From the NCBI RefSeq assembly GCF_036174265.1, contig NZ_CP108055.1, positions 1,798,001 to 1,862,000 on the forward strand: a DNA stretch of 64,000 nucleotides. Reading direction: 5' to 3'. The notes under the pieces were generated by a model, which saw nothing but the letters and a program-made list of their open reading frames with translations, made no database searches and was not told where the DNA came from. Source of the DNA: Streptomyces sp. NBC_00285 (GTDB lineage Bacteria; Actinomycetota; Actinomycetes; Streptomycetales; Streptomycetaceae). The position numbers were made by a program, and so were the translations under genes. Below, piece by piece: positions 52,110 through 59,759 of this stretch. Every line of letters starts with the position of its first letter. The first letter of the stretch is position 1.

Positions 52110-52643
52110 ATGACGCACAGGGCCTTGATCACGGGCATCGGCGGAAGAGAACCGAGGATCGACGAGACGGCCTTCGTGGCGCCGACCGCGTCGGTGATCG
52201 GAGACGTGACCCTGGAGGCGGGGGCGAGCCTCTGGTACGGCGCGGTGGCCCGCGGCGACGTAGAACGCATCTCAGTCGGCGCCCGGAGCAACATTCAGGA
52301 CAACTGCACCCTGCACGCCGACCCCGGCTTCCCGGTGACGATCGGCGAGCGGGTCTCGGTGGGCCACAACGCGGTCGTGCACGGCGCGACGGTCGAGGAC
52401 GACTGCCTGATCGGCATGGGCGCGACGGTGCTGAACGGCGCGGTGATCGGAGCGGGGTCCCTGGTGGCCGCGCAGGCACTGGTGCCTCAGGGCATGCGGG
52501 TCCCGCCGGGTTCACTGGTGGCGGGTGTCCCCGCGAAGGTCAGGCGGGAACTGACGGACGAGGAGCGGCAGGGAGTGACCCTGAACGGAACGCTCTACGC
52601 GGACCTGGCCAAGGCCCACGACGAGGTGCATGGCACGGCGTGA
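52110..52643 (+). CDS. Gamma-carbonic anhydrase family protein
   Basis: A 177-residue left-handed beta-helix protein. Three expected metal-binding His are present: in NCTLHADPG (about 66), and in VGHNAVVHG (two His, about 83 and 88). It could be a true carbonic anhydrase or one of the acyl-transferase-like relatives (YrdA, PaaY); sequence alone does not decide. The ATG at 52110 follows GGGAGG. Convergent with dedA with only 3 nt between the stops. Confidence 0.9.
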   Translation: MTHRALITGIGGREPRIDETAFVAPTASVIGDVTLEAGASLWYGAVARGDVERISVGARSNIQDNCTLHADPGFPVTIGERVSVGHNAVVHGATVEDDCLIGMGATVLNGAVIGAGSLVAAQALVPQGMRVPPGSLVAGVPAKVRRELTDEERQGVTLNGTLYADLAKAHDEVHGTA

Positions 52644-52646
52644 CGG

Positions 52647-53297
52647 TCAGTCGGCGGCCGGGACGGTCTCCGGTTCGGCCGCCCGCATCTCGGCCGTCGC
52701 CTTCGCCGCCCTGCGCTTGAGCACGAGCATCGAGGTGAGCCCGATCAGCACGGCGAGCACCAGCCCGAGCCACGAGAACCGCTTGAGCCACGACTCGGCG
52801 ACGATGCCCACGTAGTAGATGACCGCGGTCGTCCCGCCCGCCCAGATGATCCCGCCCAGCACGTTGGCGATCAGGAACTTCCAGTACGGCATCCGCAGCA
52901 CACCGGCGAGCGGCCCCGCGAAGATCCGCAGCAGTGCGACGAAGCGGCCGAAGAACACCGCCCACATGCCCCACTTCTCGAAGGACCGCTCCGCCGTGGC
53001 GACATGGCCCTCGCTGAAGTGTCTCGGGAACTTGTTGCCGAGCCAGGTCAGCAACGGCCGCCCGCCCTTGCGCCCGATGGCATAGCCGATGGAGTCACCG
53101 ATGATCGCCCCGACGCTGGCGCACGCACCGAGCACCACCGGGTTGATGCCGGCGTGCTGCGAGGACAGCAGCGCCGCCGAGACCAGGATGATCTCGCCGG
53201 GCAGCGGAATACCCAGGCTCTCCAGGCCGATGACCAGGCCCACCAGGGCGTAGACGGCGATCGGGGGCACGGTGTCGAGCCATTCCTGGACGTGCAA
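52647..53297 (-). CDS. DedA-family membrane protein
   Basis: A 216-residue DedA protein: GIPLPGEIILVSAALLSSQ near residue 28 with the conserved acidic residue, GDSIGYAIGRKGG near 63, and FFGRFVALLRIFAGPLAGVLRMP near 118 carrying the conserved Arg pair. Four to five helices. DedA proteins act as flippases for undecaprenyl phosphate or phosphatidylethanolamine and support membrane homeostasis. The TTG at 53297 was chosen because AGGAGG lies 8 nt upstream; longer frames run into the palindrome. Confidence 0.9.
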   Translation of the reverse strand: MHVQEWLDTVPPIAVYALVGLVIGLESLGIPLPGEIILVSAALLSSQHAGINPVVLGACASVGAIIGDSIGYAIGRKGGRPLLTWLGNKFPRHFSEGHVATAERSFEKWGMWAVFFGRFVALLRIFAGPLAGVLRMPYWKFLIANVLGGIIWAGGTTAVIYYVGIVAESWLKRFSWLGLVLAVLIGLTSMLVLKRRAAKATAEMRAAEPETVPAAD

Positions 53298-53315
53298 CGC
53301 CGGTTCCTCCTGAGT

Positions 53316-53343
53316 CGCGTTCACGGCGCGCGCCGTGAACGCG
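53316..53343. promoter_or_regulatory. 28-bp perfect palindrome upstream of dedA
   Basis: CGCGTTCACGGCGC at 53316-53329 and GCGCCGTGAACGCG at 53330-53343 form an unbroken 28-bp palindrome. It ends 4 nt before the dedA ribosome-binding site (AGGAGG, 53306-53311 on the minus strand). It could be a repressor operator (the GTTCAC/GTGAAC arms resemble dimer sites) or fold in mRNA to affect translation. Confidence 0.72.
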
Positions 53344-53524
53344 CGCACGCCGTGGCAGCCTACCGGGTCACGTGAACCAACGTCCGAGGCAACGGCTCCC
53401 GCACCTGCGGGCGGCTCTCCCGACCGTGCCACCCCACGACGGGACAACACGGCCTTTGACATACCTGCACCGGTCCGAAGGGGGCTCCGTGAGACCGGGT
53501 CGGACCCGGTCTCACGGCGGCGGT

Positions 53525-55393
53525 CTACGGCAGCACGGTCCGAAGGGACGCAGTGACGGGTGCCGCGACCGAGGTCACGGCGTCCACGACCGCGTGCACC
53601 GCCACCCCGGCCTCCTCGACCGGGGCGGCCGGGGCGGAGTCGTCGTGGTCGACCTGGGCAACCCTCGTCCGGTACTGCCCGGACGGGGTTCCCTGCTGGT
53701 CCGAGGGCCCGCCGGAGCCCTGGCCGGCACCGGGAGGCGAGGCCGGGGCGAGGTGGGGCGCGAAGGGAGCGCCGTCCGTTCCGCCGGAGCCACTGCGCGA
53801 CTCCGGGTTCTCCGTGCCCTCCGGGTTCTCCGTGTTCTCCGTCTTCGGCGACTGAGTGCCCTGACGTGTGGGCGCGCTCTCGTCGGTGGACTCCAGGTAC
53901 CACCGCTGCGCCTTCGAACCGTCCCGCCCGGTGACGGCGACGCTCTCGCCCTTGCCGGGCGCGACCAGCAGCCCCTTGCCGCGGCGCAGCAGCAGTTCGC
54001 CGCGCACGGTGAGGTCGTAGTGGGCCCCGTCCGCGTGCGCCAGGCAGTCGGCGACCACCACCGTCCGCCTCCCGACGTCCGAGTCGAGGCAGAGCCCGGG
54101 ATCCGCGGTGCTGCGCAGCAGTCCGTCGTCCTCGTAGGACCACTGCTGGGACCCGGCGGCGGAACACTCCGCCAGGACTGCCTGGACGCCGTCCCCGAGC
54201 CGGCCGTCGTGGGTGTCGAGACACAGGCCGACATCGGCGTTGCGGAGTCTGCCGTGGCCGACCTGGACGGGGTTGCCCAGAGAGGCGGCGGATGGGGATC
54301 CGGCCTCGTGGGACACCTCCGACGGGCTCGGCCGGACGGTGTTGTTGCTGACCGCGCCCCAGGTGGTGCCGGTCGTGGGCACATCGCCGTCGCCCGTCCA
54401 GCCCTTGCCGACGAGCACCGTGCCGAGCAGGGCGAGGGAGGTCAGTCCGGCGCCCACCAGTACCGCCCGGGCATGCCCGCGGGGCTGGGCGAGGACGCCG
54501 GCCGTGGTGGGCCGATGCCGTCCGCCGGGCCGGGGGCGGACCGCGCCGTGGAGGTCCGCCTCCGGCTGGTTCCCGGCACGCGCGGGTCGCGAGTCCAGAT
54601 AGCGGTGGGCCCCCCAGCCGAGCACCGTCTCGGCGAGCAGCACCTCAAGGCCGCCCTCGAAATGACTGAGCTGTTCGGCCGCGTGACGGCAGTACCGACA
54701 TTCCGCCAGATGTTTCCGCACATCGGGCAGGAGATCTCCACCCCGGCGAATCGGGACATCCAGGAGACGGTTGTAGAAACGGCATTCACTGGTCGGCGCG
54801 AGTTCCCGGTGGGCACGCACGCATCCGGTACGGAATTGCTCGCGGGCCTGGTCCAGAGCGGCCGTGGCACGGGCCGCGTCGACACCCAACAGGCCGGCCG
54901 GTACAGAAATGTTTTCCGCCTCGACCTCGACATGCCACAGCAGGCATTGAGAGGCCCCCGGAAGAGCCCGGAATGCGCGCTCGGCGAGCAGTCGCCTTTC
55001 GGGGGTGACGGACCTCGCCGCGCGAAGACCACGACCGCCGATCGTCTTGCGGAGTTCCGGAAGTTCGGCGGACACCTCGTCATCGGCGGCCCACTCCTTG
55101 ACGAACTCCCTTACCGCCGTAAGCAGTTGTGGGCGCAAAGCTCCGTCACCCGCCCGACCGAGCACCCGGTGGAAAGCCGCGGCAGCCGCCATTGACGCCG
55201 AACCCGACCAAGAGGCGAGGCAGATGACCGCGTATTCGTAGGTCGGCCGCCAGTGCCGTGCCATCAACAGGGCGACGGCATGGCCGTCCACACTGCTCTC
55301 CCCGAGCCTGGCCAGGAGATTGCGGTCGGACTCCCCCGGGCTCGCTCCGGGACGTGGGGGGTACGGGGGTCGTGGAGGGTAAGCGGATTGCAC
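53525..55393 (-). CDS. Sigma-like/zinc-finger/transmembrane/ricin-lectin fusion protein
   Basis: A 622-residue protein. Residues ~24-200 are helical and similar to ECF sigma regions 2 and 4 (RHWRPTYEYAVICL; RAFRALPGASQCLLWHVEVE). Residues 228-235 (HLAECRYC) are the HxxxCxxC zinc motif of anti-sigma factors. One membrane helix lies at ~309-330, then a Thr/Ser/Pro linker and a ricin-type beta-trefoil (~384-501: VGLCLDTHDGRLGDG, QQWSY, PGLCLDSD, QRWYL). The outer tail is long and low in complexity. Sigma-like part cytosolic, lectin outside: a possible glycan-sensing one-piece regulator. GTG at 55393 was chosen because GGAAGGA lies about 9 nt upstream; an ATG at 55426 has none. Confidence 0.8.
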   Translation of the reverse strand: MQSAYPPRPPYPPRPGASPGESDRNLLARLGESSVDGHAVALLMARHWRPTYEYAVICLASWSGSASMAAAAAFHRVLGRAGDGALRPQLLTAVREFVKEWAADDEVSAELPELRKTIGGRGLRAARSVTPERRLLAERAFRALPGASQCLLWHVEVEAENISVPAGLLGVDAARATAALDQAREQFRTGCVRAHRELAPTSECRFYNRLLDVPIRRGGDLLPDVRKHLAECRYCRHAAEQLSHFEGGLEVLLAETVLGWGAHRYLDSRPARAGNQPEADLHGAVRPRPGGRHRPTTAGVLAQPRGHARAVLVGAGLTSLALLGTVLVGKGWTGDGDVPTTGTTWGAVSNNTVRPSPSEVSHEAGSPSAASLGNPVQVGHGRLRNADVGLCLDTHDGRLGDGVQAVLAECSAAGSQQWSYEDDGLLRSTADPGLCLDSDVGRRTVVVADCLAHADGAHYDLTVRGELLLRRGKGLLVAPGKGESVAVTGRDGSKAQRWYLESTDESAPTRQGTQSPKTENTENPEGTENPESRSGSGGTDGAPFAPHLAPASPPGAGQGSGGPSDQQGTPSGQYRTRVAQVDHDDSAPAAPVEEAGVAVHAVVDAVTSVAAPVTASLRTVLP

Positions 55394-55563
55394 TGGACCA
55401 ATTCCTTCCAGGCCGCAGGACGGCATGGGGAATGCGCGTCCTCGGAATGCAGGTGCCTGATTGGTGCATACCTATGCCGCGTCAGTTCCGACTCGACTAT
55501 CGGGGGCGCGCTCACCTTCGCACAATTGCTGCACAGCAAACAAGAAGTTCGAGTGACTCATGT
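55394..55563. other. AT-rich stretch upstream of the lectin fusion gene
   Basis: This 170-nt stretch, together with the region to 55700, is clearly poorer in GC than the rest of the window and most likely carries the promoter of the sigma-ZAS-lectin gene (minus strand). No operator stands out. Confidence 0.45.
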
Positions 55564-55758
55564 TCAAAAAGAGGCCACTTCAGAAAAGTTACCGGCGGTA
55601 GCCGGACCCGCATTCGAAATAAGCGGGGCGTCGTCGTCAGGTTGTGTGCATCCGCCGGATGGTTGGCACACGAAATCTTCATCTTCCGGCCCGTCCACAG
55701 GAAGCTCCCAGCCGTCTCCCGGTGCGTTCTCATCCCGGTGACGCAGCATGATCCACAT
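55564..55758 (-). CDS. Possible 64-residue acidic peptide, overlapping the galU start
   Basis: A frame beginning MWIMLRHRDENAPG with GGGGGAC 7-12 nt upstream and ending SEVASF. It is acidic, with two Cys in FVCQPSGGC, no signal peptide and lower GC than its surroundings. It lies upstream of the lectin-fusion gene on the same strand and overlaps the galU start on the other. It could be a regulatory or RiPP-like peptide, or chance; codon bias is only partly Streptomyces-like. Confidence 0.35.
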   Translation of the reverse strand: MWIMLRHRDENAPGDGWELPVDGPEDEDFVCQPSGGCTQPDDDAPLISNAGPATAGNFSEVASF

Positions 55759-56707
55759 GATCGTCCCCCACACGGCAGACGCCCCCGCCCCCGCCCGCAC
55801 GGTCCGCAAGGCGGTCGTCCCGGCCGCCGGCCTCGGCACCCGGTTCCTGCCGGCGACCAAGGCGACACCGAAGGAGATGCTGCCGGTCGTCGACAAGCCG
55901 GCCATCCAGTACGTCGTCGAAGAGGCCGCCGCGGCCGGACTCGACGACGTACTGATGGTCACCGGCCGCCACAAGCGGGCCATCGAGGACCACTTCGACA
56001 ACGCCTTCGAACTGGAGCAGGCCCTCGCGGCCAAGGGCGACGCGGTGCGCCTCGACGCCGTACGCGACCCGGCCCGCCTGGCCAACATCCACCACATCCG
56101 CCAGGGCGAGCCCCTCGGCCTCGGCCACGCGGTGCTCTGCGCCCGTCGCCACGTCGGCGACCAGCCCTTCGCCGTCCTCCTCGGCGACGACCTGATCGAC
56201 CCGCGCGAGAGCCTGCTCAGCACGATGCTCGACGTCCGCGACCGGTACGCCGGCAGCGTGGTCGCCCTCATGGAGGTACCGCGCGAGCAGATCCACCTCT
56301 ACGGCTGCGCGGCGGTGGAGCCGACCGAGGACAAGGGCGTGGTGCGCGTGACCGGCCTCGTGGAGAAGCCCTCCCCCGAGACGGCTCCCAGCGCCTACGC
56401 GGTGATCGGACGCTACGTCCTGGACCCCGCGGTCTTCGACGTCCTGGACCGGACACCGCCGGGCCGCGGCGGCGAGATCCAGCTCACCGACGCCCTCCAG
56501 GACCTCGCGGCCGGCGGCACGGTCCACGGAGTCGTCTTCGACGGCCTGCGCTACGACACCGGCGACAAGGCGGACTACCTGCGCACGGTGGTCCGCCTGG
56601 CCTGCGAACGCGACGACCTCGGCCCCGAGTTCATCGGCTGGCTGAAGGAGTTCGTGGCGGGGCTGAAGGGCGGCGAGAGTGCCGGGTGGCAACGGCCGGC
56701 GGCCTGA
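55748..56707 (+). CDS. galU: UTP-glucose-1-phosphate uridylyltransferase
   Basis: A 319-residue nucleotidyltransferase making UDP-glucose. N-terminal motif AAGLGTRFLPATKATPKEML at about residues 26-45, substrate-side VVDKPAIQYVV, and IVEKP-like LVEKPSPE near 208; RYDTGDKADYL near 270. Sugar-nucleotide supply for envelope glycans. Starts ATG at 55748 and ATG at 55757 both possible; no strong ribosome-binding site. The next gene is convergent. Confidence 0.94.
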   Translation: MIHMIVPHTADAPAPARTVRKAVVPAAGLGTRFLPATKATPKEMLPVVDKPAIQYVVEEAAAAGLDDVLMVTGRHKRAIEDHFDNAFELEQALAAKGDAVRLDAVRDPARLANIHHIRQGEPLGLGHAVLCARRHVGDQPFAVLLGDDLIDPRESLLSTMLDVRDRYAGSVVALMEVPREQIHLYGCAAVEPTEDKGVVRVTGLVEKPSPETAPSAYAVIGRYVLDPAVFDVLDRTPPGRGGEIQLTDALQDLAAGGTVHGVVFDGLRYDTGDKADYLRTVVRLACERDDLGPEFIGWLKEFVAGLKGGESAGWQRPAA

Positions 56708-56720
56708 GCCCCGGACACCG

Positions 56721-56755
56721 GCCGACTGCCGACCGCCGACCGCCGACCGCCGACA
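56721..56755. repeat. Five tandem 7-bp repeats after galU
   Basis: GCCGACT then three copies of GCCGACC then GCCGACA, in the 183-bp gap between the convergent galU and thioesterase genes. Such short repeats are prone to slippage; no function is evident. Confidence 0.85.
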
Positions 56756-56890
56756 CGGATGTCACGCGCGACGGGACGCGCGCGCCCGGCATCCGCCCCG
56801 AAGGACAGCTGGGGCGCTCGGCGGGGGCGTCCACCCCTCGGTCGGCTCAGCAACTCAGCCACGGATCCGCCGAGCCCCGTCCGCGTCGGC

Positions 56891-57343
56891 TCAGCCGTTA
56901 GGCCGCAGGGTCCACACCACGGTCATCTCGCCTGTGACCGCCCCGTCCTCGCGGCGGATCTCGATCGTGACCGGGAACTCGGGGCGCTCCCCGGCGTCCA
57001 GCTGGGCCACGACCTCGGTGGCCGGGCGGCCCAGGGTCGCGATGGCGGTGACCGGACCCGTCGCGAGCTTGCGGTAGGCGATCTCCGCCTTGACGGCGAG
57101 CGGGACCGCGCGGGAGAGCTGGTCACCGAACGCGGCCAGGACGATCGCACCACTGGCCGACTCGCCGAGCGTGAACATCGCCCCGGCGTGCGGTCCGCCC
57201 ACGTGGTTGTGGAACTCGCCCTGGTCGGGCAGGGCGACCACGGCCCTCTCCGGACTCGTCTCCACGAACTCGAGGTTCAGGGTCCGGGCCATCGGCACGG
57301 TGGCGGCGAGCATCTCGCCGATGGACATCTGGTCTGCGCTCAT
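56891..57343 (-). CDS. PaaI/DUF4442-type hotdog thioesterase
   Basis: A 150-residue single hotdog-fold protein: the conserved FHNHVGGPHAGAMFTLGESASG near residue 43 supplies the catalytic Asn/His region, and an acidic residue follows in helix 2 (ESASG). Acyl-CoA thioesterase is the usual activity. ATG at 57343. It is divergent from the MFS transporter with about 210 bp between starts. Confidence 0.87.
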   Translation of the reverse strand: MSADQMSIGEMLAATVPMARTLNLEFVETSPERAVVALPDQGEFHNHVGGPHAGAMFTLGESASGAIVLAAFGDQLSRAVPLAVKAEIAYRKLATGPVTAIATLGRPATEVVAQLDAGERPEFPVTIEIRREDGAVTGEMTVVWTLRPNG

Positions 57344-57516
57344 GGACCCGATGTTACCCACGAGTAGTAGGCGCTGACCAGGCCCGGCGCAGGTGATCGC
57401 CGTCTCGTCACCGCCGTTCGCCCCGGCACACCGGGCGGCCGTCGACCGCCTCCTCGTCGACCCGGTACTCGGGGACCGCCGGTCCTCACCGACACGCGAG
57501 ATGGCCTGCAATTGGT

Positions 57517-57553
57517 TTGGCAGGGCAGGCGTCCGGCGGCGATAGTCGGCCGG
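57517..57553 (+). promoter_or_regulatory. Promoter of an apparently leaderless MFS gene
   Basis: -35 TTGGCA at 57517-57522, an 18-bp spacer, -10 GATAGT at 57541-57546, and the GTG start codon at 57553, about 7 nt after the -10. The predicted transcription start therefore coincides with the start codon, and no ribosome-binding site is present. Confidence 0.6.
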
Positions 57554-58854
57554 TGACCCCCTCCGTCGATTCCTCCCGCCGTACCCGCGGACCCGCCTGG
57601 GCGAACCGCAACTACAGCCTGCTGACCGCGGCCGCTTTCGTGACGAACCTCGGGAGCAACGGTGCCCTGATCGCCGCCGCCTTCGCGGTGCTGGAGTCGG
57701 GCGGCGACAGCGGCGACGTGGGCCTGGTGGCCGCCGCGCGCACGCTCCCGCTGGTGGTGTTCCTGCTGATCGGCGGCGCGGTGGCGGACCGGCTGCCCCG
57801 GCACCGCGTGATGGTCGCGGCCAACGCCCTCAACTGCCTTTCCCAGGGCGCGTTCGCCCTCCTGGTCCTGACCGGCGAACCCCGGCTGTGGCAGATGATG
57901 GTGCTGACCGCGCTCGGCGGCACCGGCCACGCGTTCTTCAGCCCGGCGGCCGAGGGCATGCTGCTGTCCTCGGTGAGCGGCGAACAGGCCGGCCGGGCCT
58001 TCGCGGTGTTCCGGATGGCGATGCAGGGCGCGGCGCTGGGCGGTGCCGCGCTCGGCGGTGCGATGGTCGCCGCGGTCGGCCCCGGCTGGGTGCTCGCGGC
58101 GGACGCGGTGGCGTTCGCCGTCGCCGGTTCGCTGCGCTGCTTCCTCGACGTCGGCCACATCCCGGCGCGCGAAGCGGGTGCCGGCATCCTCGCCGACCTC
58201 CGCGAGGGCTGGCGGGAGGTCGCGGGGCGGCCCTGGCTGTGGGGGATCGTGGTCCAGTTCTCCGTGGCCAACGCGGTCCTGGGCGCCGCCGACGCGGTCT
58301 ACGGCCCGCTCGTCGCCCGCGACGACCTGGGCGGGGCGGGCCCCTGGGGCGTGGCCCTCGCCTTCTTCGGCGCGGGCACGGTCGTCGGCGCCCTCCTCAT
58401 GACCCGCTGGAAACCGCGCCGGCTGCTGTTCGTGGGCATCGTGTGCGTGTTCCCGATGGCCCTGCCGTCCGCCGCACTCGCCGTACCGGTGTCGGTGCCC
58501 CTGCTGTGTACGGCGATGTTCCTGGCCGGCGCGACCGTCGAGGTGTTCGGGGTCTCCTGGATGACCGCCCTGCACCAGGAGATACCGGAGGACAAGCTCT
58601 CCCGTGTCTCGGCCTACGACTGGTTCGGCTCGGTCGCCCTCATGCCGCTCGCGGCGGCGCTGGCGGGCCCCGCGGAGTCGACGTTCGGACGCGCGGCGGC
58701 CCTGTGGGGCTGCTCGGGCCTGATCGTCGTGGTCACGGCGACCGTCCTGTGCGTACCGGACGTCCGCAACCTGCGCCGCAGGACCAAGCAGGTCACCCAG
58801 GGCGCGGCGAACGGTTCAGCCGATACCGAACGCCCCGTCGGGGGGTTCGGGTGA
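57553..58854 (+). CDS. MFS transporter
   Basis: A 433-residue major facilitator with about twelve helices; ANRNYSLLTAAAFVTNLGSN opens the first helix, and the loop 2-3 motif reads GGAVADRLPRHRVMV, matching G-x-x-x-D-R-x-x-R-R. Similar to the MFS_3/enterobactin-exporter-like group often involved in efflux. Substrate unknown. Its last 39 nt overlap the convergent spermidine-synthase-like gene. GTG at 57553 chosen from the promoter position. Confidence 0.9.
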   Translation: MTPSVDSSRRTRGPAWANRNYSLLTAAAFVTNLGSNGALIAAAFAVLESGGDSGDVGLVAAARTLPLVVFLLIGGAVADRLPRHRVMVAANALNCLSQGAFALLVLTGEPRLWQMMVLTALGGTGHAFFSPAAEGMLLSSVSGEQAGRAFAVFRMAMQGAALGGAALGGAMVAAVGPGWVLAADAVAFAVAGSLRCFLDVGHIPAREAGAGILADLREGWREVAGRPWLWGIVVQFSVANAVLGAADAVYGPLVARDDLGGAGPWGVALAFFGAGTVVGALLMTRWKPRRLLFVGIVCVFPMALPSAALAVPVSVPLLCTAMFLAGATVEVFGVSWMTALHQEIPEDKLSRVSAYDWFGSVALMPLAAALAGPAESTFGRAAALWGCSGLIVVVTATVLCVPDVRNLRRRTKQVTQGAANGSADTERPVGGFG

Positions 58855-59661
58855 CGCCACCGCGTCCGCGTCCCGCACCGGGCGGGCCCCGCCGATGAAC
58901 TGCCGCAGTCCGGCCCCGTGTTCCACCCGCGCGGGAAAGGCGTCGGCCGCGGTACGCCGTGCCAGGGCCGCCGTGTCGAGGGGCAGGTGCGCGGCGACGA
59001 GGACCGCGTTCCCGAACCGCCGTCCCCGCAGCACACCGGGTTCGGCGATCAGCACGAGCTCCTCGAACACCTCCGCGAAATTGGCGAGCTGGGAACGGAG
59101 AAACGCGAAGGGCGCGGCGTCGGCGAGGTTCGCGAGATAGACGCCGCCGCTCCGGAGCACCCGCGCTGCCTCCCGCGCGTATTCCTCGGACGTCAGATGT
59201 GCCGGAACCCGTGACCCCCCGAAGACGTCGGCGACCAGCACGTCGGCGGAGCCCGCCGGGGCGTTTTCCAGCCACACCCGCGCGTCGGCCGCGTGCAGCG
59301 CGATCCCCGCCCCGTCCGGAAGCGGCAGATGCTCGACGACCATGTCCAGCAGAGCCCGGTCGGCCTCGACGACGTCCTGCCGGGAACCGGGCCGAGTGGC
59401 GGTGAGATACCGGGGCAGTGTCAACGCGCCCCCACCGAGGTGCACCACGTCCAGCGCCCGCCCCGCCTCCCCGACGGTGTCCAGGACATGCCCGAGCCGC
59501 AGCGCGTACTCGAACTCCAGATGCGTGGGTTCGTCCAGATCGACGTACGACTGCGGAGCCCCGTCCACGGTCAGCAACCAGGCCCGCTCCCGATCGACGT
59601 CGGGCATCAACTTGGCGAACCCGTGGTCGACGGCGCGGGCGACGGGGATGGACTCGGTCAT
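58816..59661 (-). CDS. Spermidine-synthase-like protein
   Basis: A 281-residue protein with the spermidine-synthase Rossmann core: VVHLGGGALTLPRYL (SAM-binding motif I) near residue 72, VEADRALLDMVVEHLP near 99, and VLVADVFGGSRVPAHLTSEEY near 135. Actinobacterial proteins of this type lack an obvious decarboxy-SAM dependent context, so it may be a methyltransferase-like relative rather than a real polyamine enzyme. ATG at 59661; overlaps the MFS gene at the 3' end. Confidence 0.85.
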   Translation of the reverse strand: MTESIPVARAVDHGFAKLMPDVDRERAWLLTVDGAPQSYVDLDEPTHLEFEYALRLGHVLDTVGEAGRALDVVHLGGGALTLPRYLTATRPGSRQDVVEADRALLDMVVEHLPLPDGAGIALHAADARVWLENAPAGSADVLVADVFGGSRVPAHLTSEEYAREAARVLRSGGVYLANLADAAPFAFLRSQLANFAEVFEELVLIAEPGVLRGRRFGNAVLVAAHLPLDTAALARRTAADAFPARVEHGAGLRQFIGGARPVRDADAVASPEPPDGAFGIG

Positions 59662-59759
59662 CCCGCAATTGTGCCTGCGCCGCACTGCCCGTCGGGGCGC
59701 GGGGAACCGCGCGGCCGGCCACAACCGGCCCGCAGTCCCCCGCCGAACATCAGCCACCC

